64,000 nucleotides of DNA, taken from NCBI GenBank assembly GCA_020627535.1, contig JAHDGU010000004.1, positions 186,001 through 250,000 of the forward strand. Reading direction: 5' to 3'. Position 1 is the stretch's first letter, and the number at the start of each line of letters is the position of its first letter. Origin of the DNA: Saprospiraceae bacterium (GTDB taxonomy: Bacteria; Bacteroidota; Bacteroidia; Chitinophagales; Saprospiraceae). Below are positions 9,001-14,614 of this stretch, in pieces. The notes beneath the pieces are model-generated. The model made no database searches, was not told the origin of the DNA, and was given only the letters and a program-made list of their open reading frames with translations. Made by a program: the position numbers and the translations under genes.

Positions 9001-11790
9001 TCCATTAAAAGAACCGCCGCCGCCGCCGCCTTCATTATTATCGGTCGCTCCGCCACCACCTGAGTAGCCTCCACCACCTGCACCTCTATCACCAGCTCCT
9101 CCGCCACCACCAAAACCACCTGGGGCATTTGTACCGGGACCTGCCTCACCTCCTACACCGCCATTCACGAACGCCTGTCCGCCTTGAAGGGTATTATTGC
9201 GATAATTACCACCATTCGTCAAGAAGCCACCTCCTCCACTCGCCCAAGTACTTCCGGATGAAGGATCTCCGTTTGTCGTTGCAGTTCCCCCATTCGTCCC
9301 ACTGGCTGCAGCTCCTCCACCACCATTGATACCACCTGGACCATCACCAAATCCTCCTCCTACATTAGTAGGAGACTGACCTGCAGTACCGACGGCACCA
9401 TCAGAGAATCCGTTAATTCCTGGTATTCCCTTTCCATGTCCACCACCGCCACCTGCGACGACAAGTGGATTATTACCTATCTGAGTCACAACGAAGCTTC
9501 CTCCTCCACCACTTCCATGGCTGTTGTCCATCGTAGAACCAGCTTGTCCTACCAGAATTTGGAGCACCTCACCAGCTGTGAGATTGAACTCACCGGAAAT
9601 ACTCGCTCCCAGACCTCCTACATCGCCACCTTGCGCACCGAATGCTTGAATCTGATACAGACCAGTCGCTGGTACTGTCCAAAGTTGAATACCAGCCATG
9701 GAAGTGACATTGCCATCGAGATTGGTGCCTGCATAGGCCGCATCAAGCTGGCCCTGTGTAGGACCTAATCTGCCTGTGGCTCCTCCTGTAGAAAAGTTGA
9801 AAGGCATTCCACCACCTCCGCCTCCGAGGTCCAAGTCACAATTGTCCATCGGTTCAGGATCATCAAACTCGATCACAGCACCGCACATACCTGGATCTAC
9901 CGACTGATTGATATCAGCCGGGCAAGTGAGCTCAGGGGCTACTGTGTCTACGACGAAAACCTCAAAGCTGCAAGAACTCATATTCCCTGCATCATCTGTA
10001 GCGGTGACAGTCACTGTATCCAGAGTTCCTCCCTCGAGCATGGTCATAGCTGGAGGATCCTGCGTCCAACTAAGTTCACAATTGTCCATGGCCTGAAACT
10101 CCAGCGTATAGTCTGGCAGGCTCGCCATACAATCTTCATCTGCAAGGATCGTCTGCTGCTCAAATGGGCAATTGACAATCACAGGATCTTCTGTATCAAT
10201 CACCATGATGGTGAATGTGCAGGTATCAGCATTGCCGGAGGCATCTGTAGCCTCATACATTATCTCATAGCTTCCAGTGTCCTGTATACTTCCTTGTGCG
10301 ATGCCCGATATCTGTGTGATGGTCACATCACCACTACAGTCTGTCGCTTCTGGCACTGGCCAGAGGACGCTAGTCTCACACTCATTGGTAAATACATCAA
10401 TGGTAAATCCTGCATTGCAGGATGTGAAAACCGGAGGGTCAGAATCACTCACCACCACCTCGAATGTGCATGTCGAGCTCTCTCCATAGCTATCTGTCGC
10501 CGTGGCAGTCACCGTAGTGGTACCAATGGGAAAGCTGCTACCCGAAGCTGGGCTGTAACTAAAAGTCACGGGACAGTCATCAGTAGCGGTCGCCATGAAC
10601 GTGACGGGACCACTCATACAGGTCCCCATGATATTACTCTCCATGACTGTCGATGGACAGGTAATGACTGGAGCAATGGCTTTGATAGCGATCTCTGACA
10701 TGACAGATGCCATATCGGATGCGTCCCCATTCTCGACAGTGACCGTGAGATCTCGCGTGTCTGTGCTCATCGCACAAGACTGCTCGTAAGTGACGTGCTG
10801 TGCGATACTAGAGATGATCATGTCATTGACATTGTCTCCAAAGACCTCAAAATTGTCGATATACAATGAGGCTCCAGCAGCCAATCCACAAGTCCTGTCA
10901 TAGGTCCCTGAAACGAAGACGAATCTGTAATCACCTGTGGTAGGGACATTGACGGACTGGGTAGTCCACGCAGACGAAGCACCAAATTGATCCAATGTGA
11001 TCGTCGTAGCTCCTGTATTGACATTCAATAGATAACCAAAGACATCATACCAATCACTGCCATTGATCGCTCTCCAATCAAATCTCAACATATCGCCAGC
11101 TTGTGCTTGAAAGACATCACTATGCGCATAGCCACCATGTACCACATCACAACCAAATCGTGTGGTACCATTATTAAACAATCTCAAAGAAGTATTGCCA
11201 TCTGTGGATTGAGAGTTGTCAAGTGCATGACTGTATGAAAAAAACTGCGGGACATTGTTATCCTGGTTAGTCGTATTGCCGGGATAGGTGCCAGTCTCAG
11301 GTGTGACAAATCCCGCAATACCGGTGTCTCCAAGATCTACGCGTGTATCCGACACCGTCCAGCCCATGAGGCCCATCTCAAAGGATGGATTGGTAAAGTT
11401 GGAGCTGAAATTGATGCGGAGATCATTGCCATTCATACCATTTTGGACTGCATCGATCGAGCCGATGATGTCAGTGCCTGTGCCATTACCAATCAGAACG
11501 GCATTACCCATCACTGAGATCGCTCCGACTGCATTGGGATTGGGATCGCTAAACATGGCTAACTGGTCAAAGGCATTGCTATTGGTGATATCAAACTCGA
11601 TATATCCATTTCCGTACTGACTTCCACCGACAAGGGTGAAGTTGGGATGGATCACGATCGGCGCTTGGCCTTCTGTGTAGCAAGTGTCCTCCGTGTTGGA
11701 GATGACCTGAGCATGCAAGCTGTTCACAATGCAGCAGCACGAGAACAAAAGGGCAAGGAGCGTTGACTTGAGATAATTGGAATTCGTCAT
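1..11790 (-). CDS. Giant secreted HYR-repeat protein with five glycine-rich domains (C-terminus outside window)
   Basis: The minus-strand frame starts at the ATG at 11788-11790. Sampled at many points it stays in frame to base 1, giving about 3,930 visible residues. The N-terminus is a signal peptide (MTNSNYLKSTLLALLFSCCC, cleaved near LHAQ). About 360 residues of jelly-roll-like sequence follow (NPSFEMGLMGWTVSD, later DYRFVFVSGTYDRTC). After that come roughly twenty HYR-type Ig-like repeats, recognised by the recurring pattern CP-D-T...DNC...PVGTT.V...A.DASGN..TC.F.V.V.D. Five glycine-rich domains interrupt them (8920-9815, 6940-7775, 4880-5805, 2355-3140, 545-1215). HYR domains are known from adhesion proteins. 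Cell-surface or matrix adhesion is inferred. No sorting domain is visible because the 3' end is missing, but a T9SS tail is expected. The plus-strand proline- and arginine-rich frames here are shadows of this gene. Confidence 0.93.
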   Translation of the reverse strand, partial: MTNSNYLKSTLLALLFSCCCIVNSLHAQVISNTEDTCYTEGQAPIVIHPNFTLVGGSQYGNGYIEFDITNSNAFDQLAMFSDPNPNAVGAISVMGNAVLIGNGTGTDIIGSIDAVQNGMNGNDLRINFSSNFTNPSFEMGLMGWTVSDTRVDLGDTGIAGFVTPETGTYPGNTTNQDNNVPQFFSYSHALDNSQSTDGNTSLRLFNNGTTRFGCDVVHGGYAHSDVFQAQAGDMLRFDWRAINGSDWYDVFGYLLNVNTGATTITLDQFGASSAWTTQSVNVPTTGDYRFVFVSGTYDRTCGLAAGASLYIDNFEVFGDNVNDMIISSIAQHVTYEQSCAMSTDTRDLTVTVENGDASDMASVMSEIAIKAIAPVITCPSTVMESNIMGTCMSGPVTFMATATDDCPVTFSYSPASGSSFPIGTTTVTATATDSYGESSTCTFEVVVSDSDPPVFTSCNAGFTIDVFTNECETSVLWPVPEATDCSGDVTITQISGIAQGSIQDTGSYEIMYEATDASGNADTCTFTIMVIDTEDPVIVNCPFEQQTILADEDCMASLPDYTLEFQAMDNCELSWTQDPPAMTMLEGGTLDTVTVTATDDAGNMSSCSFEVFVVDTVAPELTCPADINQSVDPGMCGAVIEFDDPEPMDNCDLDLGGGGGGMPFNFSTGGATGRLGPTQGQLDAAYAGTNLDGNVTSMAGIQLWTVPATGLYQIQAFGAQGGDVGGLGASISGEFNLTAGEVLQILVGQAGSTMDNSHGSGGGGSFVVTQIGNNPLVVAGGGGGHGKGIPGINGFSDGAVGTAGQSPTNVGGGFGDGPGGINGGGGAAASGTNGGTATTNGDPSSGSTWASGGGGFLTNGGNYRNNTLQGGQAFVNGGVGGEAGPGTNAPGGFGGGGGAGDRGAGGGGYSGGGGATDNNEGGGGGGSFNGGTNPMAMAGVNMGDGQVIITPLTVDMSQAGLRQVAGLPSGSMFPVGTTTNIFEFSDAQGSTDTCSFTITITDDEDPTISCTGLTTAIGSSTGGDGECYAQYGWTIPTPMDNCGLQSYTVRYTNPDGTIDGPHPAYVFDPNNGGNTSGGLDTANRNFEVGMTTVTYFVEDFAGNVASCSFTVTVTDDERPSFDYCPNDFIVSNSIDQCGGVVMWFDPQAEDNCGDVTVARLDAGPAQGTQWDVGTYTVTYIATDGTTVPDTCEFMVTVTDDQDPMILCPSNTVVAEADADMCNWTSGPQVDPNFSDDNCDFTITHEITGATSVAAGTAGSAMGTVFNLGVSTVCYTITEDANGMQVDSCCFDVEVVDVTAPIVECPSDTVIYAPDTACLALYEYEVTAADSCDGESGPVMDTSMFMFTGAAQQYVVPAGVAELLIESWGAQGADATIGGTGGNGGFATGLLSVTPGEIITVNVGGQNGFNGGGAGGTNGNTVFGGAPQGDTGGTGGGASDVRQGGAGLANRVLVAGGGGGAGHNGVWPSCQVSGPGGNGGDGGGLTGSTGTNGVGTPCNCAGGGGGTGSAGDQIGGGGAGVYAGNTACLRASWMIGGSGSLGLGGNGSTAFHNGTGGGGGGGGGYFGGGSGANGSDTTPGGGGGGGSSYVGGVTAGSTVPGVQMGDGLVRIIAIRTPGAIQIAGLPSGSAFPLGITTNTWAITDSAGNISECSWTVTVLDTVAPEIQCPADIVATTSMDTTGNCETVVDLTLPIVSDNCPIEQFNVSYTNPDGSIEGPQDLTTLFIINGDSIVPRSYALGITTVSFYVADASGNFDTCSYTVTVTDDEAPVFVNCPADTLVFAGDPDLCGAFVNWSTPIAEDNCAMDTVIETTGLNGTELGIGFHTVSYTATDAAGNDTTCTFVIEVTDTQIPLLTCPSTVIRDADSMCVWVAPMDHLSPLNDFDNCPVDVAYFLISEAGDTLGMGMDDASGETFQLGSTQVCYVATENTDPDGNGMLSDTCCFWVIVEDVLPPIFECPADTIIYAPDSACVALYIYTGPEVADSCNVDGTASIGGPFNFTTAGALGRTGPTQAQIDAAYAGSELDGNVIITTQGIQEWVVPATGLYRIEARGAQGGNDLYIPGPSSGGLGASLSGEFNLTAGQVLNVLVGQRGEDTRSVSEDNAAAGGGGGTFVWDVASTANPLIAAGGGGGAGNPDVYAGIDASLTTNGNDAQGLTNGGMAGNGGRNNLGGMNFSYWAGGGSGWLTDGTGGQNATDYSFTGAAFGGANGGRTPLNGGVGGLRYNDGIDEGGDGGFGGGGGGGSDNMGSGGGGGYSGGGGANGDGSPDFDGGGGGSFNAGTNPTGTVDNMGDGLVIITPLMVSDLMTEQTSGLPSGSSYPVGTTLNTFVATDAAGNMASCSWTVTVLDTVAPELTCASDTTVMASLDTSGNCGYVLELPIPDASDNCPITQFSVVYTNPNGSQEGPQDVASLFAITGDSIAFRFFEIGTTNVLFYAADGSGNSDTCSYNVTVTADTANAMFSPNQTSICAGNGAGSPGGGPIQLNPVMEGGVWTVDGYEIGCTAPDCPYPYTQFMLGGSAASPTLDIMGANTVGSYLLCYSFPVSDSTCEAAMHCVSILVIDDVNPTIQNDTICPSNYNMTNMFVTNAQGGTTEGGDFAIIGGSGATAMGLTVPFLIGGDEFEFTEFGTYNIRYTVGTQNSCEEESFALLIVEDTEAPAFVNCPTDTLVFAGDPDLCGANVNWSTPVAEDNCAMDTVIETTGLNGTELGIGFHTVSYTATDVAGNDTTCTFVIEVLDTQVPLLTCPGNQITAEADSNCQWIAPAGILSLLNDFDNCPVAVTYELFDTAGMSVGTGMDDASLDTFELGTTQVCYYAIETSDPDNNGMLTDTCCFLVVVVDVTVPEIVCPADTVVVADLDTCGAVVEFEMPEFSDNCSALGVMGADSLTFTGAVEQYVIPDDVFEITIEARGAAGGGGIAGPGGSGAQITGTFAVTPGQILNVVVGQQGGEPIPPTSPQASSGGGGGSFIYDAGNNLLIAAGGGGGRCNYLQGDPLHPEADGQVGPDGGIQGTFSGGFNFVPGTPGMGGNGGVGGLVFGSASSGGGAGWLSDGAPLPFGGSGLPTWAGGTEVNTSGAPGGLGGFGGGGGGGAWFGGGGGGGGYSGGAGGDDPDHGGGGGSFNAGMDPMNVGGIQMGDGLVIIRYAIEGGSIEQIAGLGSGSFFPVGTTENIFRATDESGNQSTCSFTVTVLDEQDPMIDCPVDTAIMTSAGDFGNCVAQLSWPHPIGMDNCEITDYSVLFTDADGAIDGPYDVRSLLQSYEDTIMTRNFGVGVSTVEYLVSDLAGNIATCSFTVTVTDDEAPIFVNCPTDTLVFGSNVDLCATNVNWSTPVATDNCAMDTVIETTGLNGTDLPIGFHTISYEATDEAGNVSTCTFMVEIIDTQIPLLTCPGNFLERETDPDLCSWTAPEGTLSVLNDFDNCPIDVTYYLISTAGDTLATGMDDASGETFELDSTQVCYVATESDDPDNNGVLSDTCCFWVIVSDTQVPEIFCPGDTIIYASDTACLALYDYEVTGTDNCDGVLSAVGGDTTTFMFTGATQQYVVPAGVTEVMIEALGAQGGAGNNVRGGLGGYASGLLTVTPGEVLEIYVGESPVGLAGGFNGGGSTGSGSPHGAGGGASDVRQGGSTLMDRVIVAGGGGGTCLAGFEGGAGGGLTGDDATADLSIDNGAGGTSSTGGIGSMANSCCLAGDFGLGGSDCGNTRCSGGGGGWYGGGSGCGGGGGSSYIGGVAGGMTTTGVQMGNGLVRIITMGTQQLVQTAGLPSGSFFPLGETVNTWTATDASGNVSECSWTVTVVDSTTPVLECPADVVAFTADGSCDTLIELDLPVVTDNCPIGEFLVTFSNPDGTVDGPQNLGDFFLIGSGADSIVPRNFEVGVTIVTYYAADVSGNADTCTYTVTVLDNVDPVFVNCPTDTLVFGSNVDLCATNVNWS
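545..1215 (-). other. Glycine-rich domain 1, second subtype (last visible)
   Basis: Opens with TFMFTGATQQYVVPAGVTEV and MIEALGAQGG, contains GGGASDVRQGGSTLMDRVIV, and closes with GNGLVRIITMG. It is the shortest of the five. Confidence 0.7.
1767..1890 (-). repeat. Near-identical HYR coding block (copy of blocks at 1-75, 3697-3815 and 6358-6480)
   Basis: The DNA encoding FVNCPTDTLVF...DLC...NW, plus about 45 bases upstream in the protein-distal direction, recurs with only scattered differences at 3697-3815 and 6358-6480. It recurs partially at 1-75. This identity is much higher than between ordinary HYR repeats of the same protein and points to recent internal duplication or gene conversion. 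Confidence 0.8.
2355..3140 (-). other. Glycine-rich domain 2, second subtype
   Basis: Opens with LTFTGAVEQYVIPDDVFEI and ITIEARGAAGG, contains SSGGGGGSFIYDAGNNLLIA and an eight-glycine microsatellite run, and closes with MGDGLVIIRY. The next HYR unit follows directly. Confidence 0.7.
2492..2515. repeat. CCG trinucleotide microsatellite, 8 copies, in frame
   Basis: Eight CCG units encode a glycine run in glycine-rich domain 2. A second, interrupted CCG/CCA run follows within about 10 bases. Similar shorter runs occur near 5066, 9018 and 14637. Confidence 0.88.
4880..5805 (-). other. Glycine-rich domain 3, ALK/LTK type
   Basis: Opens with FNFTTAGALGRTGPTQAQID, then WVVPATGLYRIEARGAQGG, and ends with GDGLVIITPL. 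It is a close relative of domain 5, so the two subtypes partly alternate along the chain. Confidence 0.75.
6940..7775 (-). other. Glycine-rich domain 4, second subtype
   Basis: Opens with MFMFTGAAQQYVVPAGV and LLIESWGAQGA rather than the GPTQAQ signature. Contains ASDVRQGGAGLANRVLVAGG, a nine-glycine run coded by a CCG/GGC microsatellite, and the closing GDGLVRIIAI. Shares its layout with domain 1 (545-1215). Confidence 0.7.
7103..7129. repeat. CCG trinucleotide microsatellite, 9 copies, in frame
   Basis: Nine uninterrupted CCG units encode a glycine run in glycine-rich domain 4 on the minus strand. Loss or gain of a unit would keep the frame and change the length of the poly-glycine stretch. 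Confidence 0.9.
8920..9815 (-). other. Glycine-rich domain 5, ALK/LTK type (first in the protein)
   Basis: Protein-coding domain within the giant gene. It opens with GGATGRLGPTQAQLDAAYAG, followed by WTVPATGLYQIQAFGAQGG. This matches the start of the ALK/LTK glycine-rich family (Pfam PF12810, from memory). Runs of G interspersed with S, N and aromatic residues follow, then GDGQVIITPL. The match is to the family signature as I know it; no search was run. Confidence 0.75.
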
Positions 11791-12037
11791 GGCAATTGAG
11801 TGTATTGAGGGGTTGGCATATGGCATATACCAGAAAGCTTGGCAGATGTGCCAAGCCCTGTATGATTCGCGTAAAATTTTGAAAAATGAGTCAGGGACAC
11901 TAGGTCGACGGGTGTCAACCAAATAAGGCAAGACGAACCTAAGGCAGTTCGATTCCACTGATTCATGGGCAGTGTTGAGGTTTACTGGAGTCAAAAATGA
12001 CAAGAATCTAACAGAATGCCAAAATATTTGAAGACTA

Positions 12038-12236
12038 TGTTCTGAATGACATTCGGGATTGAATCCCTTCTAAATCTACATATTACACATATTGACATAT
12101 ATGTATATGTATTGTTCTGACCAGAAACTCCTTAGAGACAAAATGCCTCCTCTCTGGGAGCAACTTCCTCAAAATCAGCTTTGGATCGATTCTAGAACAT
12201 TTGTTCTGAATGACATATTTCTGTTCTGAATGTCAT
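12038..12236. promoter_or_regulatory. Cluster of TGTTCTGAATGACAT repeats, candidate operator
   Basis: The 15-mer TGTTCTGAATGACAT is exact at 12038-12052 and 12202-12216. It recurs with one change (GTCAT end) at 12222-12236, exactly 20 bp from the previous copy, which is two helical turns. The shorter TGTTCTGA is also at 12113-12120. The copy at 12202 forms a dyad with its left flank (AGAACA, 2 bp, TGTTCT, at 12194-12207). A regulator-binding function is inferred from spacing and symmetry only. Confidence 0.45.
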
Positions 12237-12253
12237 CGAAAATTGCAAAGCAC

Positions 12254-12268
12254 ATTTGGGCGAAAGCC
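12254..12268 (-). repeat. Dispersed near-palindromic 15-mer family (first listed copy)
   Basis: Consensus (G/C)GCTTTCGC(C/G)(A/C)AAAT. Copies: 12254-12268, 14452-14466, 17039-17053, 19121-19135, 19493-19507, 26676-26690, 27316-27330, 35707-35721, 46870-46884 and 58153-58167. Several degenerate ones occur (for example near 39104, 42678, 44338, 55873). They lie on both strands, in spacers and inside coding regions. Confidence 0.8.
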
Positions 12269-12315
12269 TCAAGTAAGACACATAGGTATAACATGAAGCA
12301 TAGCGCATACGCATG

Positions 12316-14517
12316 CTACTGACAAGCCTCTATGATGGCCTCAAACACAGCCGCACTATCTACCACAAACCCTTCATTTAGTTCTACGTAACTACCAGCT
12401 TCCATCACCACCGAAAAGCCCGAGAGCACCATCCCATCTGAACTCACCCCTATCTTGGCGCGATAAATACCACTCGCTATGGCTCCTGGCACATCAAGAA
12501 ATTCCACTGCACACGGATCCAGCACAAATCCATCCTTGACAAAAACAGTGTAGCTCCTTGGAGGCAACTGAAACCTGATCGAATTGGATGCATCGACCAC
12601 TGTCATCAGGCTATCCGATCGCACCAGCACATCAACCAGTGTATCTCCTACAGAGAGATTGGTCATATTGAGTCCTTGTGTGATGTCCAGCGTGTCTCCA
12701 GCAAAATTGATCGCAACGACCACCTCCTCTCCATAGGTGGATCCACTCAGCTGATAGATCACAGTCGTATTGTCAAATCCGTTGTGGAATGTCTGTGCAT
12801 ATGGAGTGCCGACTCTGCTCAAATAATCCACACTCCCTGCTCCATCTATGAACTCCTGCAATGCAGCAATGAGCAGATCAATCTCAGCCTTCAAGCCAGT
12901 AGTATTGCTACTTGCACCTCCGGCAATCGGATTCTGAGAAGAGCTCTCCCAGTCGTAGTAGTCAGGATAAAATACAGAGGGAACACCAAGCTGATTATTC
13001 GTCAAGATGTAGGCATAGGCTAAGATCGGATCATTGCGCACCAGGGCATTGAAGCCACTGCTATCTCTGAAGTCATGATTATTGACAAAAGTGACGATGT
13101 TGAATCCTGATCGCCCACCAGCATCATGCAGACCGCTTGTAAAAAGATTCCGCGCATCGTAGCCAAACTGATCGCAAGCTTGTCTCAGATTTTCTCGGAG
13201 ATTGAAATCGAAGATCTTTGGCGTAATCGCTGCAGCCGTTCCGGGATCCAGACCGGCGATCACATCGTCGAGCCATCCATTGAGCTCAGCGATATTGGTG
13301 CTAAACCACTCTCCCACCACTAGTGATGGATCTTTGCCTACAGCGTGCATACGATTGAGCATATCGCTGACAAAGCTGGCAGGAAAGTGCTTGATCGCGT
13401 CCATACGCAATCCGCGTACTGCCAAGCTATCCCAATTCCACTCTGTGTAGGCGATCAAAGTATCCGTCGTAGAACTCACAGAATGATCATAGTCATAGAA
13501 AAACCACATGTAATCCAGATCACCACAGAGGCAAGTGGGATTGCCATTGGGTCGAAAATTGGCTCCTGTCATGCCTCCGCGGCCGCTCGCGCAGTCTGTG
13601 AAGTCCGTATAGGTCTGATACCGAAGATCTCCGACGACATCGGCATTGGCACTCGTGCTCCAGATGCCGTAGATGCGATGATCTGAGTAGCCGCCAGAAG
13701 TATTGGTCAAGTAAATCTGTATCGTATCGGATGCGTTGAAATCTGCAGCACTTAGCGTAAGTCGAAACTCATCGACTGTACACCCACTGCCATCCACATT
13801 GGCCAGCAGATCGACACCTAGCTGGACATCATCAAAGCCCTGACCACAGTCTCCACCGCCATTGGGTTCACTTTCCATGTCTTCTGGCTGACCTTGAAAT
13901 CCCACCTTGCTGGTCTGAATGTATAGCTTGTAGCCATCCCCATGAAAGTCTGGATGATTGCTAGGACTAGAAATCTTGATATAATACTCACCCGCTCCAT
14001 TGCTCGTACCAGTGCCTATCGGCAATATATTTCTAAATCTGTCAGAAGGGAAAGGCTGATCCCCATTGGAGTACTTGGTACTGTTGAAGTTTTCGATCCA
14101 GCCCTCGACACTTGCATTATTCTCTGGAGCGCCGCCATCGCGATGATTGTAGATGACATCTGCGACTGGATCGATCCCTGCCGCTGATAGAGCGTCGACC
14201 ATATTGTCCAGAGCGACTCTAGTCCCCAGACCACTGGTCTCGTTGCCGATGAAGAGATCCTTGGGATCGTAGCCATTGCTTCCTTGTCCTGACGAGGCGA
14301 TTGCATGAGGAGGAAACCAGACATGAGTATATCCGGCTTCTGCTAGCTCTGTGGCTTTGAGATTGAGCGTATCTGCCCAGCTGTATCCTGCATCGGTCTT
14401 GGGGTAGTCCCAGTACCATCCCTGTAACATGACTTGCTGTGAGGATAGATGGGCTTTCGCTAAAATGAGCATTGCGATCAGACAGAACAGTCTCGTAGGA
14501 AGGTGCTGCAGTTTCAT
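12316..14517 (-). CDS. Secreted alpha-amylase, GH13 family
   Basis: A 733-residue protein with a signal peptide (MKLQHLPTRLFCLIAMLILA, cut near AHLSS) and the GH13 catalytic motifs: DVIYNH at about 120-125 (region I), GLRMDAIKH with the nucleophile D373, VVGEW with acid/base E403, and FVNNHD with D482. It should hydrolyse internal alpha-1,4 glucosidic bonds of starch-like glucans outside the cytoplasm. Between regions I and II lies a long insertion (about 145-300) rich in G, D and N, with GDCGQGFDDVQLGVDLLA. This insertion looks like an extra domain. The tail (about 675-733, SSDGMVLSGF...LNEGFVVDSAAVFEA) resembles the Bacteroidota 3-coathanger-stack module, not a standard T9SS domain. It is monocistronic, with a possible TATATTCA -7 element about 30 bp upstream. 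Confidence 0.92.
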   Translation of the reverse strand: MKLQHLPTRLFCLIAMLILAKAHLSSQQVMLQGWYWDYPKTDAGYSWADTLNLKATELAEAGYTHVWFPPHAIASSGQGSNGYDPKDLFIGNETSGLGTRVALDNMVDALSAAGIDPVADVIYNHRDGGAPENNASVEGWIENFNSTKYSNGDQPFPSDRFRNILPIGTGTSNGAGEYYIKISSPSNHPDFHGDGYKLYIQTSKVGFQGQPEDMESEPNGGGDCGQGFDDVQLGVDLLANVDGSGCTVDEFRLTLSAADFNASDTIQIYLTNTSGGYSDHRIYGIWSTSANADVVGDLRYQTYTDFTDCASGRGGMTGANFRPNGNPTCLCGDLDYMWFFYDYDHSVSSTTDTLIAYTEWNWDSLAVRGLRMDAIKHFPASFVSDMLNRMHAVGKDPSLVVGEWFSTNIAELNGWLDDVIAGLDPGTAAAITPKIFDFNLRENLRQACDQFGYDARNLFTSGLHDAGGRSGFNIVTFVNNHDFRDSSGFNALVRNDPILAYAYILTNNQLGVPSVFYPDYYDWESSSQNPIAGGASSNTTGLKAEIDLLIAALQEFIDGAGSVDYLSRVGTPYAQTFHNGFDNTTVIYQLSGSTYGEEVVVAINFAGDTLDITQGLNMTNLSVGDTLVDVLVRSDSLMTVVDASNSIRFQLPPRSYTVFVKDGFVLDPCAVEFLDVPGAIASGIYRAKIGVSSDGMVLSGFSVVMEAGSYVELNEGFVVDSAAVFEAIIEACQ

Positions 14518-14614
14518 AGAGGCTTGGTTTCTGCTGATGAATATAGCTCATCTCAGCACAGAAATGCAAGTCGCTGGCCGGATTTATTGTCATATTGACA
14601 CGAAGCTAGTTGAG

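Larger units (their letters stand above)
11791..12315. other. Intergenic region between giant HYR gene and amylase gene
   Basis: About 525 bp with no credible gene. The middle part (about 12000-12240) is AT-rich and holds four TGTTCTGA elements, at 12038, 12113, 12202 and 12222. One copy of the dispersed GGCTTTCGC 15-mer lies at 12254-12268. The region is upstream of the giant gene and downstream of the amylase stop, so it is the natural place for the giant gene's promoter. Confidence 0.6.
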
